DNA from: Gleimia hominis
Lineage (GTDB): Bacteria; Actinomycetota; Actinomycetes; Actinomycetales; Actinomycetaceae
NCBI RefSeq assembly: GCF_032085515.1
Contig: NZ_JASXSX010000003.1
Location: 1-64,000, forward strand
Reading direction: 5' to 3'
Length of the DNA: 64,000 nt
In this document: one piece after another, positions 42,995 through 50,528 of the stretch
How positions within the stretch are numbered: the first letter of the stretch is position 1
Layout of the letters: every line of letters begins with the position of its first letter
Made by a program: the position numbers and the translations under genes
The notes under the pieces: generated by a model
What the model was told of the DNA's origin: nothing
Database searches by the model: none
What the model saw: the letters and a program-made list of their open reading frames with translations, nothing else

Positions 42995-43722
42995 TTCTGC
43001 TTCGCATTCGGCACACCAGCGAACACCTCATTGTGGTTCGGATCAGACCAATGCGAAACTGGCCACGCAATAAACTTCGCGCGGCCCACCACGTCATTCA
43101 CGTTCACAAACGGCATCTTCCCATCCTGAAGGTGGACCCGTGAATCCGCAGAATAGTTGCGGTTATCCCCCATCACCCACAAGTGGTTTTCGGGCACCGT
43201 AACGTCAAACGGTAAGAGTCGGTTATCCGCCCCCGGCGCCAAGTACGGTTCGGCAACCGATTTCCCATTGACCTCAAGCTGCCCCTGCGCATTACAGCAC
43301 TTAACCCGGTCACCGGGCAGACCAATCAATCGCTTCACCAGATGCTGAGTTCCCCCAGCTGGCCGCAACCCCACAAACACTAACGCGTCATTGAGGTACT
43401 TCGCCGCCCCCTGCTTCTTCTGAGCCGGTGGCAACCACCCCTGCGTATCCGAAAACACAATCACGTCCCCGCGTTCAAGATCAAACACCGCTGGGGTCAG
43501 CCGGGAAGTCACCACGTTATCCCCCACCTGCAGGGTATCTTCCATAGAAGAAGAGGGAATCCAAAACGCCTGCATTATGAACGCGCGGATCAACGCGGAG
43601 AGCACCAGAGCCACCACAATCACCATGGTGTACTCCCCCAGGGTCCGCCAGCCACTGCGCTTAGCACGCCCCTTGCGCCTACCCACCCGGGTTTCTTCTT
43701 GCGCGTTCCCTGTGGCTACCAT
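42991..43722 (-). CDS. lepB: Signal peptidase I
   Basis: Cleaves signal peptides on the outer face of the membrane. Start at ATG 43722 with GAGAGGAAG upstream (frame open to 43794), giving 243 residues. A basic N-terminus (RRKGRAKRSGWR) precedes one membrane segment. The catalytic serine lies in IPSSSMEDTL and the catalytic lysine in VKRLIGLPGDRV; the C-terminal GDNRNYSADSR box E is present. Confidence 0.94.
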   Translation of the reverse strand: MVATGNAQEETRVGRRKGRAKRSGWRTLGEYTMVIVVALVLSALIRAFIMQAFWIPSSSMEDTLQVGDNVVTSRLTPAVFDLERGDVIVFSDTQGWLPPAQKKQGAAKYLNDALVFVGLRPAGGTQHLVKRLIGLPGDRVKCCNAQGQLEVNGKSVAEPYLAPGADNRLLPFDVTVPENHLWVMGDNRNYSADSRVHLQDGKMPFVNVNDVVGRAKFIAWPVSHWSDPNHNEVFAGVPNAKQK

Positions 43723-43779
43723 ACTCTTCCTCTCAAACCACCCACATGTTAGCGCCCCGCGCTTACGCGCTGACACGCC

Positions 43780-43813
43780 CCAGGCCTCAAACAACTCCAG
43801 GCCTCAAACGATT
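43780..43813 (-). repeat. 17-bp repeat near the lepB 5' end
   Basis: Two adjacent copies of GTTTGAGGCCTGG on the minus strand, about 17 bases apart. The core TTGAGGCCT occurs again at 43827-43836, where it forms one arm of the adjacent hairpin. Confidence 0.6.
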
Positions 43814-43827
43814 CCGGATACGCTAAA

Positions 43828-43879
43828 GGCCTCAAGCGCATGCTCTTCCACAAGTGAAGAAACACGATCGCCTGAGGCC
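43828..43879 (-). terminator. Hairpin between rplS and lepB
   Basis: Arms GGCCTCAAGCG (43828-43838) and CGCCTGAGGCC (43869-43879), one mismatch, with an internal TCTTC / GAAGA hairpin. TTTAGCG follows on the minus strand. Probably a terminator or attenuator after rplS. Confidence 0.5.
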
Positions 43880-43893
43880 ATTAGTACACTAAA

Positions 43894-44235
43894 CTAGCGC
43901 TTCTCGCGAATACGCGCGGCCTTACCGTGCCGATCCCGCAAGTAGTACAGTTTCGCGCGGCGCACGCGCCCACGACGCGTCACCTCAATCGAATCAACCG
44001 TAGGTGTGTGCACGGGGAACGTCCGCTCCACCCCCACGCCGAACGACACTTTCCGCACGGTGAAGGTCTCGCGCACGCCCTCGCCCTGACGGCGAATAAC
44101 CAGGCCTTCGAACACCTGAATACGGGTGCGGTTACCTTCGGTAACCCGCACGTTAACGCGCACGGAATCCCCCGCTTGGAACTGCGGAATGTTGTCCCGC
44201 AAGGAAGCTGCGTCTACAGCATCTAGACGTTGCAT
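43894..44235 (-). CDS. rplS: Ribosomal protein bL19
   Basis: 50S protein at the subunit interface. The start is the ATG at 44235 (MQRLDAVDAASLRDNIPQF) with GGGAG five bases upstream; the frame to 44283 is leader. 113 residues, normal. Conserved: GDSVRVNVRVTEGNRTRIQVFEG and RRAKLYYLRDRHGKAARI. Follows trmD, the usual order. Confidence 0.96.
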   Translation of the reverse strand: MQRLDAVDAASLRDNIPQFQAGDSVRVNVRVTEGNRTRIQVFEGLVIRRQGEGVRETFTVRKVSFGVGVERTFPVHTPTVDSIEVTRRGRVRRAKLYYLRDRHGKAARIREKR

Positions 44236-44280
44236 TTTACTCCCAGACGATTCATGCCACAGGTCATTAACCGTCGCTCG

Positions 44281-44399
44281 CACAGTTCAACTGTGTTAAG
44301 TACTGTTCTGAGGTTAAGTCATCGGTATTGGTATCCCCCTGTGGCAGGTTGTACCACCGGACCTAACTGCACCATTGTGCCACAAACACCCTTCAGGGG
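44281..44399 (-). promoter_or_regulatory. Structured leader upstream of rplS
   Basis: In the 194-base gap after trmD: a perfect palindromic hairpin CACAGTT-c-AACTGTG (44281-44295) and a longer nested structure with arms CCCCTG (44336-44341) / CAGGGG (44394-44399) and TGTGGCA (44340-44346) / TGCCACA (44378-44384). Possibly an L19 autoregulatory leader. Confidence 0.4.
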
Positions 44400-44429
44400 C
44401 GAAGACCTAACCGGGTGAGGTAACAAATC

Positions 44430-45746
44430 TCACGCCAAAGCTCGGGCGTACACCACGTCCTGGTTCTCCACGCCCCCAACTAAGAACACGCGTTTACCTA
44501 TTTTTCGCCACCCGTGGCGCCTGTAAAACTTCTGCGCCCGCCGGTTCCTCACGTGGGTTCCCAACAGTATTCGAGGTCGGGCTGCGTCCACCGGTGCCTG
44601 TTCCAAGGCGGTTTCCAGCAGTGCCCCCATAACCCCGGTACCGCGCATGTCCTGGCGGGCGTAGCACTTCGACAAGTACAGCGAAGCCCCCGCCCATAGT
44701 TCCGCCGGAACATCCGGCGGGAGCGCCTGTGTCGAGACGATTTCAATCATCGTGTACGCCACTAGCTCACCACGCCACCGGGCCACCATTACCCGGCGCT
44801 GCGGATCCTGAATCCACCCACGCACCGCGTCCTCACTCAAATACTCCCGAATATGCCGCTCGCGCGCTTGCGCACTCACTTCGGGCGGACACGCATCCGG
44901 GAACGTCTGCGCTGCCAGCTGCGCTAACTGCGGCGCATCATCGAGCTGCGCAGGGGCGAAGGCCACCCGTTCGAACCGCGACCCCGCGTTCCGCATCCAC
45001 CCGCACGCAGCTAGAACCTCTAGATCATGCACGTTCAGATCCTCTTGCGGAATCTGGTTCAACAAATCCGGCCGCCGAGCCGCAGTTTTCCTCAAAGACT
45101 CCTGGCGCCGCCACTGCGCAACCCGCCCGTGGTCTCCACTTTTCAGCACCTCGGGCACCGCGTGGTCGCGCCACTTCTCGGGGCGCGTATACGCGGGGTA
45201 TTCGAGCAGATTATCTTCGAAAGATTCTTCTTTGAGCGACTCGGGGTTGCCCATGAACCCCTCTCGCAGCCGCGCCACCGCCTCCACCAGCGCCAGCGCC
45301 GCCACTTCTCCTCCGTTGAGCACGAAGTCCCCGATAGAGTATTCGAATACCTCCACATCTGTGCAGTTACGATAGTGCTGCGATACGCGCGCGTCTATTC
45401 CTTCGTAGCGTCCGCAAGCCACAATAATCTGCCCTGCTCCCGCCAGGTCCCGCACGTGTTCTTGAGTAAGAGGTACCCCAGACGGCGTTGGGATTGCCAA
45501 CACCCGCCTGGCATCCGTTTCAGTTAGAACCGCATCAATTGCGCGTCCCCACACGTCCGGTTTCATAACCATCCCAGCGCCCCCACCATAGGGGGTGTCA
45601 TCCACCGTTCGGTGGCGGTCGTGGGTCCACTCCCGCAGGTCGTGCACACGGATTCCAAGCTGGTTTGTGTCCACTGCTTTGCCCATCAGCGACAGCTCCA
45701 GCACATTAAAAAAACTGGGGAAGATTGAAATTAAATCAAATTGCAT
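44430..45746 (-). CDS. trmD: TrmD tRNA (guanine37-N1)-methyltransferase fused to a GNAT acetyltransferase domain
   Basis: Residues 1 to about 245 are TrmD, the SPOUT-fold enzyme that makes m1G37 in tRNA: TPYGGGAGMVMKPDVW, IIVACGRYEGIDAR and YSIGDFVLNGGE knot motifs are intact. Residues from about 260 to 438 form a GNAT domain, with motif A in YLSKCYARQDMRGTGVMGALL and a C-terminal KFYRRHGWRKIGKRVF. Normal TrmD is about 240-280 residues. The sequence is continuous with no internal stop. The acetyl acceptor is unknown. Adjacent to rimM and rplS as expected. Confidence 0.9.
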   Translation of the reverse strand: MQFDLISIFPSFFNVLELSLMGKAVDTNQLGIRVHDLREWTHDRHRTVDDTPYGGGAGMVMKPDVWGRAIDAVLTETDARRVLAIPTPSGVPLTQEHVRDLAGAGQIIVACGRYEGIDARVSQHYRNCTDVEVFEYSIGDFVLNGGEVAALALVEAVARLREGFMGNPESLKEESFEDNLLEYPAYTRPEKWRDHAVPEVLKSGDHGRVAQWRRQESLRKTAARRPDLLNQIPQEDLNVHDLEVLAACGWMRNAGSRFERVAFAPAQLDDAPQLAQLAAQTFPDACPPEVSAQARERHIREYLSEDAVRGWIQDPQRRVMVARWRGELVAYTMIEIVSTQALPPDVPAELWAGASLYLSKCYARQDMRGTGVMGALLETALEQAPVDAARPRILLGTHVRNRRAQKFYRRHGWRKIGKRVFLVGGVENQDVVYARALA

Positions 45747-45757
45747 GAGGCCCTAGC

Positions 45758-46267
45758 TCACTCAAAGTCGTCATCGAACAGGCCGCCCGGCGGTGTGACT
45801 CGCACGTACCCCCCGGGCACGTCCACAACCGGCACAATCGCTTCAACAAACGGGACGAGCACGTCACCGCGTTCCGTGCTCACCACTAGGAGGTCTTGAG
45901 CCGCGCCAAGTTGCAGATCTTTAACCACCCCCAGTTCTCGCTCCTGACTATCGCACACCGTTAGGCCGCGCAGCTCGTGCGGGTACCAGGCGTTTACTTC
46001 CGGCTCCACCTCGTCGGTATCCACCACCAGGTGAACGCCACGTAAAGATTCAGCTGCGTTTCGGTCGCTCACACCCTCAAACCGGACCGCTAAACGGCCT
46101 TTGTGAACGCGCACCGTCTGCACAGTCAACGGCCCCGCCGCAGCTGGTTCTGTGCGCAGCTGTGCCCCCGGGTAAATCCGCTTCTCCACCACGTCTGAAC
46201 GCGTGTCTACCAGCACTTCACCTTTCAATGCGTGTGCTGGACCAACAATCCCAACAGTTACATCCAT
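45758..46267 (-). CDS. rimM: Ribosome maturation factor RimM
   Basis: Assists 30S head assembly and 16S processing by binding S19. 169 residues: N-terminal RimM domain (VTVGIVGPAHALKGEVLVD, VRFEGVSDRNAAESLRG) and C-terminal PRC barrel (WYPHELRGLTVCD, LGAAQDLLVV, VPFVEAIVPVVDVPGGYV). It follows a strong hairpin after khpA and precedes trmD by 11 bases. Confidence 0.94.
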   Translation of the reverse strand: MDVTVGIVGPAHALKGEVLVDTRSDVVEKRIYPGAQLRTEPAAAGPLTVQTVRVHKGRLAVRFEGVSDRNAAESLRGVHLVVDTDEVEPEVNAWYPHELRGLTVCDSQERELGVVKDLQLGAAQDLLVVSTERGDVLVPFVEAIVPVVDVPGGYVRVTPPGGLFDDDFE

Positions 46268-46294
46268 ACTGAAATCCTACTGAAGAATATAAAC

Positions 46295-46325
46295 CGGAGG
46301 CGGCGTGGACTCCACGCCGCCTCCG
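46295..46325 (-). terminator. Strong hairpin between khpA and rimM
   Basis: Perfect 14-bp G+C-rich stem CGGAGGCGGCGTGG / CCACGCCGCCTCCG with a three-base loop, followed on the minus strand by GTTTATATTCTTC. It looks like an intrinsic terminator or attenuator separating rpsP-khpA from rimM-trmD. Confidence 0.75.
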
Positions 46326-46340
46326 AACGCTGTGCAACTA

Positions 46341-46580
46341 TTAGTCGCGATCCGTGTCAATCACATCGACCCGCACCGGGCCGCGTGTTGACAGTGCGGA
46401 CATTACTGCGCGCATCGCCCGCGCAGTCCGGCCCGAACGGCCAATAACACGTCCCAGATCATCGGGATTCACCCGAACCTCAAGCAGACGCCCACGACGC
46501 ATCGAACGCGACGTTACCTCCACATCGTCTGGATGATCCACGATACCGCTAACAATATGTTCCAGAGCATCCGCGAGCAT
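46341..46580 (-). CDS. khpA: KH-domain RNA-binding protein
   Basis: A 79-residue single type-II KH domain protein (KhpA/YlqC), which in other bacteria binds RNA and pairs with KhpB. The GxxG loop is in VIGRSGRTARAMRAVM (IGRSG). Starts one base inside the rpsP stop (TAATG), so translation is coupled. Confidence 0.93.
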   Translation of the reverse strand: MLADALEHIVSGIVDHPDDVEVTSRSMRRGRLLEVRVNPDDLGRVIGRSGRTARAMRAVMSALSTRGPVRVDVIDTDRD

Positions 46581-47056
46581 TAGGCTTCCTCAGACTCCTC
46601 AGCAAATTCCTCCGCTTCCTCAGCCTTAGCGGCCTCTTCTTCTGCCTTCTTAGCTTCCGCAGCTTCTGCCTCTGCCTTAGCTTTCGCCTCAGCCACAGCA
46701 GCCTTGCGTTTAATCGCGTCATCTTCGGCAGCCTGAATAGCTTTTGCCGCAGCTTCCTCATCTGCCGACGCGTACTTGACGTAAGACTTCGGGTTCTCAA
46801 CCCCCTTGAACGCCGCCCAGTCACCAGTCAACCACAGGAGCTTACGCACCTGGTTTGACGGCTGCGCGCCAACTCCCAGCCAGTACTGCGCCCGATCACC
46901 TTTAATGTTGATTGTGGACGGTTGGCGGGTAGGATCGTACGTGCCGATCTCTTCAATTACACGGCCGTCACGCTTCTTGCGTGAATCGACAACAATTACC
47001 CGGTAGAACGGAGCATGGACCTTCCCCATGCGCTTCAAACGAATACGAACTGCCAC
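46580..47056 (-). CDS. rpsP: Ribosomal protein bS16 with long Ala/Glu tail
   Basis: 30S assembly protein. Core residues 1-90 (AVRIRLKRMGKVHAPFYRVI, GTYDPTRQPSTI, WLGVGAQPSNQVRKLL) are followed by about 65 residues of Lys/Glu/Ala-rich coiled tail ending EESEEA. The core is typical; many bS16 are only 80-150 residues. The first GTG (47068) overlaps the AAGGAG site, so I choose the next GTG at 47056, which gives the family start VAVRIRLK. First gene of the rpsP-khpA unit. Confidence 0.93.
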   Translation of the reverse strand: MAVRIRLKRMGKVHAPFYRVIVVDSRKKRDGRVIEEIGTYDPTRQPSTINIKGDRAQYWLGVGAQPSNQVRKLLWLTGDWAAFKGVENPKSYVKYASADEEAAAKAIQAAEDDAIKRKAAVAEAKAKAEAEAAEAKKAEEEAAKAEEAEEFAEESEEA

Positions 47057-47187
47057 TGGTGTGGTCACTCCTTCGGAATCGAATATTGGATTTACCTAGC
47101 TGACGGGGATCACATCGAGCGAGGTGAATCCCAGGACGCGGGGCCCGTCGTCAGAGAGGGGTCCGACGGCTCCGAGTACAACACTTC

Positions 47188-47217
47188 ATTGTGCCAGATT
47201 CACCCGCGGTTTCCCAA
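47188..47217 (-). promoter_or_regulatory. Candidate rpsP promoter
   Basis: Minus strand: -35 TTGGGA (47212-47217), 18-base spacer, -10 CACAAT (47188-47193). Predicted leader about 125 bases. Confidence 0.35.
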
Positions 47218-47266
47218 GTCTTCACACCGATTTCCACCGTCCCCTGGCGTGCGATTCGTCACGTGG

Positions 47267-47281
47267 GATAATGAACCTATG
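47267..47281 (+). promoter_or_regulatory. -10 element of a likely leaderless inositol-phosphatase-like gene
   Basis: GATAAT at 47267-47272 ends six bases before the ATG at 47279, with no ribosome binding site. Confidence 0.5.
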
Positions 47282-48262
47282 ACTTGTGAAACAATTCCTC
47301 TGCAGACCCAACCGCAACTAGACCCCGTCACCGTTGAGCAACAACGTTCCCTCAGCGATAATCAAAACGAAATCGCCCACCAACTTGCTCTAATCGCCCG
47401 CGCAACCGCCCGGGCGTGCGGACCGTACCTGCGGTGGGCGCGCCTGCAGGATTTGCGGGTCGATAATAAATCTAGCGAACACGACCCCGTGACGGTACAC
47501 GACAAGACCGTTGAAACTGCAATCACACAGATTCTTGGCTACTTCCTTCCCGGCTCAAGAGTGCTGGGCGAAGAGCATGGGGAACAACTTCTACCGGGCG
47601 GCAAACCCCAGTTACCCGAGCGCATCCAACTGCCCGAACTGGAACCGCACCCGGATGTGCGTTCGCTGGGATCGCGCGTGCGGTGGATTGTGGATCCAAT
47701 CGATGGGACCGCGAACTTTGCGGCGGGTATGACGTATTTCAACACGTCGATCGCAGCGGAACTCGACGGGCAGGTGGTGGCCGGGGCTATCCACGTGCCC
47801 TGCGAGCAAGAAACGTTCTGGGCCAATGCCGAACGCGGTTACTTGGAAAACGAACGCGGTTTCTTTGCCCTGGAATCTTCCGGCCCAACCCGTGAAATTG
47901 AGGCGTTGCTACTGACCTACCATCCGATCCTCACGCAGGTGAAAACGCATCCAGAAGTGACGTTTGAGGTTCTTGGCGAGCTCATTGAAACGTGCCGGGC
48001 ACTGCGCCGCCCCGGTGCGGCCGCTTTGGATTTAGCGAATATTGCGGCCGGCCGCGCGGGCGCGTTCTTCGCCACCTCAGTTAAACCCTGGGACGTTGCC
48101 GCCGGATTACACCTGGTTCAGGTCAGTGGGGGCACCAGTTACACCCACCCGATGGGAACGACGACTCCCGCTGGGCTCGGCCCCGGTGTGGTTGCCGCAT
48201 GTGCAGGTCTTGAAGTTCCGAAACTAAAAAAACTTCTCGACCAGTTGGCGGCGCAGTACTAG
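47279..48262 (+). CDS. Inositol monophosphatase family protein
   Basis: Mg-dependent phosphatase superfamily (IMPase/HisN/CysQ-like), 327 residues. The metal-site motifs are GEEHGE (near 95), WIVDPIDGTANFAAGM (near 145) and KPWDVAAGLHLV near the C-terminus. The substrate is uncertain; histidinol phosphatase is one option. Start at ATG 47279, because a -10 box GATAAT lies just upstream and the 88-residue extension of the open frame has no domain. It is divergent from rpsP and convergent with moeZ. Confidence 0.87.
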   Translation: MTCETIPLQTQPQLDPVTVEQQRSLSDNQNEIAHQLALIARATARACGPYLRWARLQDLRVDNKSSEHDPVTVHDKTVETAITQILGYFLPGSRVLGEEHGEQLLPGGKPQLPERIQLPELEPHPDVRSLGSRVRWIVDPIDGTANFAAGMTYFNTSIAAELDGQVVAGAIHVPCEQETFWANAERGYLENERGFFALESSGPTREIEALLLTYHPILTQVKTHPEVTFEVLGELIETCRALRRPGAAALDLANIAAGRAGAFFATSVKPWDVAAGLHLVQVSGGTSYTHPMGTTTPAGLGPGVVAACAGLEVPKLKKLLDQLAAQY

Positions 48263-48308
48263 TTCGCGCCCCCATTTATTCCCGATCTAGATTAGTGCTC
48301 GAGCCAGA

Positions 48309-49427
48309 CTACTTCTCGGTCTGCTCCCACTGCTGCATACCACCCGTGACGTTCACGAAGTGCGCGTTTGGGTGGGTGCCTTTTACCAGCTCGATAGCCC
48401 GCGCGGACCGGCCACCCGAGCGGCAGTAAACGTAAGTGGGCCGGCCGGGTTTTAAATCCGGTATGTGCGGCTGCTCCATCAGCTGGCTCAGTGGCACCAG
48501 CTGCGCGCCCGGAATGTGCCCCATCTTCCATTCCCATTCTTCACGCACATCCACGAGGTTCATTGGCTCACCCGCGCGGATAAGCTCGCGCAGCTGAACT
48601 GCGGACACCTCACCGTCTCGCGGCGCAAAGCCACAGGCATTTCCCACCTCATCTACCACATCTGCTCCCACGCTAGTTACCGGTACTCGGCTGGGATCTG
48701 GCCGAACCGGGATTTTTTCGAACTTCACACTCAACGCGTCATACGTCAATAACTGCCCAATCAGCGGCTGGCCAATGTGGGCGAGCACTTTAATCGCTTC
48801 CGTTGCCATGAGGGAACCGATCACGCCCGGCAGCACCCCCAGCACTCCCGCTTCCGCGCAAGACGGCACCTCACCGGGCGCTGGTGGGCTCGGGTAAAGA
48901 TCGCGATACAACGGGCCCTTCCCGGGCCAAAACACACTGAGTTGCCCAAAGAACCGCAAGATCGCCCCCCATACAACGGGGATACCCAAGATCTCCGCAG
49001 CGTCCGCAACCACGTACCGGGTGGTGAAGTTATCCGTCCCATCCAAAATCACGTCCGCCCCACCCAGTACCTCAAGCGCATTAGTGCTGGTGAGACGCTC
49101 GTTCACGAGGGTTAACGCGATTTCTGGGTTTAGCCCGCGCAGCACCTGGGCCGCGGACTGCGTTTTCGCCATCCCCAAGTTAGCTTCCGAGTGGATCACT
49201 TGGCGCTGCAAGTTGGTGCGGTCCACCACGTCGTCATCCACCAGGGTTATCTGCCCAACCCCAGCGGCCGCTAAATACGGCAGCGCGGCCGACCCCAGGC
49301 CTCCGGCACCCACCACGGTTACGCGCGCGTTCAACAACTTCTCTTGCGCCGCCGGCCCGAACCCGCGCAACCCCAGGTGTCGTTGCAACCGGTCAACCTG
49401 GGCCGCGTTCAACTGCGAAATCTTCAA
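48309..49427 (-). CDS. moeZ: ThiF/MoeB-type adenylyltransferase with rhodanese domain (MoeZ-like)
   Basis: Activates the C-terminus of a ubiquitin-like sulfur carrier (MoaD, ThiS or CysO type) and transfers sulfur. 372 residues: E1-like domain with VVGAGGLGSAALPYLA near 37 and the cysteine-containing PSCAEAGVLGVLPG; C-terminal rhodanese domain from about 275 with active-site Cys in VYCRSGGRSARA. The carrier proteins are not in the window. It follows the amidohydrolase gene by ten bases. Confidence 0.92.
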   Translation of the reverse strand: MKISQLNAAQVDRLQRHLGLRGFGPAAQEKLLNARVTVVGAGGLGSAALPYLAAAGVGQITLVDDDVVDRTNLQRQVIHSEANLGMAKTQSAAQVLRGLNPEIALTLVNERLTSTNALEVLGGADVILDGTDNFTTRYVVADAAEILGIPVVWGAILRFFGQLSVFWPGKGPLYRDLYPSPPAPGEVPSCAEAGVLGVLPGVIGSLMATEAIKVLAHIGQPLIGQLLTYDALSVKFEKIPVRPDPSRVPVTSVGADVVDEVGNACGFAPRDGEVSAVQLRELIRAGEPMNLVDVREEWEWKMGHIPGAQLVPLSQLMEQPHIPDLKPGRPTYVYCRSGGRSARAIELVKGTHPNAHFVNVTGGMQQWEQTEK

Positions 49428-49437
49428 CTCTACTCAC

Positions 49438-50526
49438 CTACCCCTCGTAAACCACGCGGTGGGGACTCGCCAGCACCGACAAGTCCTCGCGCGGATCGCG
49501 ATCATAAACCACGGCGTGCGCGGCCTCACCGTCAGAAAGGGAAGGGAACCCCAAGAAATCCCGTGCCTGCCAAGTAACCCGATCAAGAATCTGCGCGTTC
49601 GTAAGCCCCATGCGGGTGAACGCCATGATTTCCTTGGCGATCGAACCGTGGGGTTGGAACGAACCAGAATCCGTGCCCGGCAACAACGTGAGCCCCGACT
49701 CGGCGAAATCGCGCAATGTCTGCGAGTAATCCGAATACAGGCCGAGCATGTCATCGCGGTAGACCGGGTACTTAGTGCCCGCGCTGCTTGCGAACGAGGG
49801 AAACAAGTCCACTTGAATAATCGTGGGGGTGACCGCGATCCCAAGCTGGGCGGCCTCCCGCATCTGGCTCAAAGTCATTCCCGTGCCGTGCTCAATGCAA
49901 TCCACCCGCGCTTCCAGCAAACTCTCAATCGTCGCGCGGGCAAACGTGTGCACCGTAACCCGGGCCCCCGCCTCGTGGGCAGCCTGGACACCATCTTTCA
50001 AAGCCTCGGTGGAAAACAAGGGTTGCAGGGTTGAATCCGCCCCATCGGCGCGATCGATCCAATCGCCCACCAGTTTTATCCACCCGTCACTGCGGCGCGC
50101 CTGATACGCCATCTGCTGCGGCAAGTCTGCGTCGCGCTCTACCTCTACCGCCAACCCGCGGATATACCGCTTGTACTTCGCAATGTGCTGGCCGCAGTGC
50201 AGTAAACGCACGCCGTCTGGCTGCTCATTTACCGCGCGGTTATCGAACGGCAACCCGCAATCGCGCACTAGCAGCACCCCGCTGTTGTGGGCCACGCGCG
50301 CCTGCTGGGCAAGCAAATCCGCATCCTGGCGCGGCCCCGACTTGTCAATCCCAATGTGGCAGTGCGCATCCACCAGGCCGGGAAGCATCCACCCTTCCAG
50401 GTCCGCACTCGTTTGCGTGCGGGGAACGCGGCGCACAGTTCCCCCTTCTATCCTGAGGTCAATATCTTCGACCCAACGGGCGGGTTCCCCTTTTTCTCGC
50501 CACAGGGCGGCGCCGCGAAACAGCAA
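49438..50526 (-). CDS. Amidohydrolase family protein
   Basis: Metal-dependent hydrolase of the imidazolonepropionase-like amidohydrolase group, 362 residues. The metal-binding HxH is in LVDAHCHIGID, further ligands in VTVHTFARATI and DCIEHGTGM, and the catalytic aspartate in LPGTDSGSF. The substrate is unknown. It starts at TTG 50526, three bases after the ffh stop, with GGAGGG upstream. An amidohydrolase next to ffh is common in actinobacteria. Confidence 0.87.
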   Translation of the reverse strand: MLFRGAALWREKGEPARWVEDIDLRIEGGTVRRVPRTQTSADLEGWMLPGLVDAHCHIGIDKSGPRQDADLLAQQARVAHNSGVLLVRDCGLPFDNRAVNEQPDGVRLLHCGQHIAKYKRYIRGLAVEVERDADLPQQMAYQARRSDGWIKLVGDWIDRADGADSTLQPLFSTEALKDGVQAAHEAGARVTVHTFARATIESLLEARVDCIEHGTGMTLSQMREAAQLGIAVTPTIIQVDLFPSFASSAGTKYPVYRDDMLGLYSDYSQTLRDFAESGLTLLPGTDSGSFQPHGSIAKEIMAFTRMGLTNAQILDRVTWQARDFLGFPSLSDGEAAHAVVYDRDPREDLSVLASPHRVVYEG

Positions 50527-50528
50527 AG

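Noticed and set aside
47015..47278. N-terminal extension of the inositol-phosphatase-like gene
   Set aside because: Overlaps the rpsP start and promoter region, and a -10 box lies just before the ATG at 47279.
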